A stretch of DNA of 7,419 bases from NCBI GenBank assembly GCA_964638865.1, contig CAZXBG010000170.1:1-7419 (forward strand), in the 5' to 3' direction. A model generated the notes under the pieces. The model was not told the origin of the DNA and did no database searches. It saw only the letters and a list, made by a program, of their open reading frames with translations. How positions within the stretch are numbered: position 1 is the first letter of the stretch; every line of letters starts with the position of its first letter. A program made the position numbers and the translations under genes. The DNA comes from UBA7236 sp964638865. GTDB taxonomy: Bacteria > Bacteroidota > Bacteroidia > Chitinophagales > BACL12. Shown in pieces: positions 6,226-7,419 of this stretch.

Positions 6226-6249
6226 GCGTTTGTGAGAAACACCAGCCGA
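6226..6249 (+). repeat. Degenerate REP copy 6 (forward)
   Basis: GCGTTTGTG, AGAAA, CACCAGCCG: the loop and right arm are close to the forward consensus, but one base is lost and others are changed in the left arm, so the hairpin is imperfect. It ends 46 bases from the 3' end of the ACMSD gene. With copies 4 and 5 it fills most of the 259-base gap between the two minus-strand genes. Confidence 0.7.
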
Positions 6250-6295
6250 AGTGGGCGCAATATATGACCGGTGTAGGCTGCGTGTTAATAGTTGT

Positions 6296-7309
6296 TTATT
6301 CAAACATACTTTTCTCCAAACTCAACCAATCCAAAGCAGTTCCAGACATTAATCTTTCTATAACAGTATTATCCAGGGTCATACTTTCAATTAATTTTCC
6401 GGGATGATGCTCGCCTAATGGAAACGGATAATCAGATCCTAATGCTAATTGATTTGGGCCGCATAATTCCAATAAATAATTTAACATTAAAGGATCATGG
6501 ACCAGAGTATCGAGATAAAATTTATTGAGGTATTGGCGAGGATTTATTTTATTGTCAATTGCAACCAGATCGGGCCGCACATTAAATCCATGTTCAATTC
6601 TTCCGATTGTTGAGGGAAAACTTCCACCGCCATGTGCAAAGGCAACTTTTAATTTTGGCAATCTTTCAAATATTCCACCAAATATCATCGAACAAATTGC
6701 AAGAGATGATTCTGCAGGCATTCCAACAAGCCAGGGCAACCAGTATTTATTCATTTTATCTTTTCCCATCATATCCCAGGGATGCACAAATATGGCAGCA
6801 TTTAATTTTTCGGCCGCTTCAAAAAATGGAAATAATTCTTCTGCATTTAAATTCCAGTCGTTTACGTGACTGCCAATTTCAATTCCGGCCATTCCAAGCT
6901 CCTGCATACAACGCTGCATTTCCTGAATGCTTAATTGTGGATCCTGTAAGGGGACGGTTCCTAGTCCGATAAATCTTTTTGGATTTCGTGAAACAACTTC
7001 TGCAATAAAATCATTTTGAAAACGCGATGTTTCCAAAGCATAAGTTGCATTTTTTTCCCAATAATGAAACATTACCGGAATTGCACTTAAAACCTGAACA
7101 TTTACGCCGTGATCATCACAATCTTTTAATCGGACATCTGCATCCCAGCAATTGGATTCTATTTCTCTAAAAAATTTATCTCCTTGCATCATGCGTGCAC
7201 AACCAGGACAATGATGATCGAGATGAATATATCGTGAATCAAAAAATTTCTCACTCCACTTTGGAAGGTGTTCGGGAATGATATGGGTATGGATATCTAT
7301 TTTTAACAT
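6296..7309 (-). CDS. ACMSD: 2-amino-3-carboxymuconate-6-semialdehyde decarboxylase (ACMSD, EC 4.1.1.45)
   Basis: Zinc-dependent amidohydrolase-superfamily decarboxylase. It converts 2-amino-3-carboxymuconate semialdehyde to 2-aminomuconate semialdehyde, competing with spontaneous ring closure to quinolinate. The 337-aa length matches the human and pseudomonad enzymes. Motifs: KIDIHTHIIPEH (3-14; metal ligands His7 and His9), FREIESNCWD (47-56; Arg48 a likely substrate contact), PVMFHYW (78-84), GLGTVPLQDP (115-124), GIEIGSHVNDW (142-152), FVHPWDM (174-180; His176 metal ligand), KYWLPWLVGMPAE (188-200), AFAHGGGSFP (223-232; His226 catalytic), Arg237, and LGSDYPFPLGE (290-300; Asp293 metal ligand). 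All expected active-site residues are present. ATG at 7309 fits the family start; its leader is A-rich with no Shine-Dalgarno. Bacterial versions are also called nbaD. The upstream gene lies beyond the window, so operon membership cannot be judged. Kynureninase on the same strand supplies the upstream pathway. Confidence 0.97.
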   Translation of the reverse strand: MLKIDIHTHIIPEHLPKWSEKFFDSRYIHLDHHCPGCARMMQGDKFFREIESNCWDADVRLKDCDDHGVNVQVLSAIPVMFHYWEKNATYALETSRFQNDFIAEVVSRNPKRFIGLGTVPLQDPQLSIQEMQRCMQELGMAGIEIGSHVNDWNLNAEELFPFFEAAEKLNAAIFVHPWDMMGKDKMNKYWLPWLVGMPAESSLAICSMIFGGIFERLPKLKVAFAHGGGSFPSTIGRIEHGFNVRPDLVAIDNKINPRQYLNKFYLDTLVHDPLMLNYLLELCGPNQLALGSDYPFPLGEHHPGKLIESMTLDNTVIERLMSGTALDWLSLEKSMFE

Positions 7310-7398
7310 GTTGTTTATCTTAATTCTGTGATCAGGCTCTGCAAATTTCGATTAAAATGGGGGATTAAAAAAATGAATGCATGGGTGGATTAAGGGGA

Positions 7399-7415
7399 AC
7401 GCGGATGACGCGGAT
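7399..7415. repeat. Tandem ACGCGGAT units at window edge
   Basis: ACGCGGAT occurs at 7399-7406 and 7408-7415, a 9-base period, and the pattern runs toward the window end. GC-rich ACGCGGAT-like strings stand out from the AT-rich leader around them. This may be the edge of another intergenic repeat family, but too little is visible to define it. The rest of 7310-7419 is the ACMSD upstream region, with no clear gene or exact -7 box. Confidence 0.4.
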
Positions 7416-7419
7416 TGGG

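Noticed and set aside
6091..6249. CRISPR array
   Set aside because: The units are palindromic, alternate in orientation and have irregular spacing without uniform spacers; no cas genes are near.
6213..6407. Plus-strand open frame of 64 codons
   Set aside because: It starts in REP sequence and runs antisense into the 3' end of ACMSD; an artefact of both.
6525..6972. Two plus-strand open frames (114 and 121 codons) inside ACMSD
   Set aside because: Both are antisense shadows of a clear, fully conserved enzyme gene.

Overview
The window looks like a piece of a Bacteroidota chromosome (Chitinophagales/Sphingobacteriales-like; the exact lineage cannot be fixed from sequence alone). Pointers are a C-terminal type IX secretion (T9SS) sorting domain, TAnnTTTG-type -7 boxes, A-rich leaders without clear Shine-Dalgarno sites, moderately low GC, and a PIF1-like helicase with a C-terminal HTH.

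Layout. (1) 3-500, plus: 3' end of a T9SS-secreted surface protein, cut by the window edge. (2) 527-1804, minus: kynureninase (kynU), convergent with the first gene. (3) 1911-4169, plus: PIF1/RecD2-type AAA helicase, divergent from kynU. (4) 4183-4886: a degenerate REPtron, in which perfect or near-perfect 25-nt palindromes flank a broken REP-associated tyrosine transposase (RAYT, Y1/HUH family). (5) 4924-6036, minus: an exported protein of unknown function. (6) 6091-6249: a second cluster of the same palindromes in both orientations with decayed copies, like a BIME. (7) 6296-7309, minus: 2-amino-3-carboxymuconate-6-semialdehyde decarboxylase (ACMSD). (8) 7310-7419: leader of that gene, plus the start of what may be another short repeat at the edge.

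How the genes fit together. Kynureninase and ACMSD are both steps of aerobic tryptophan breakdown: kynU yields (3-hydroxy)anthranilate, and ACMSD acts after 3-hydroxyanthranilate dioxygenase, diverting carbon away from quinolinate/NAD. They are on the same strand but about 4.5 kb apart, separated by the helicase, the REPtron and an orphan exported protein. The missing dioxygenase and kynurenine monooxygenase may lie outside the window.

The most noteworthy part is the REP/RAYT system. The transposase can be rebuilt on paper as about 178 aa with three small lesions, one inside the PNHIH catalytic metal-binding motif. The hairpins are nearly intact and also occur 1.2-1.4 kb away. RAYT/REP systems are a known class; this hairpin family and its flank pattern (GTAG + 6 nt + hairpin) are the part that may be undescribed. 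No CRISPR array, tRNA or rRNA was seen, and no gene-free stretch exceeds 300 bases.
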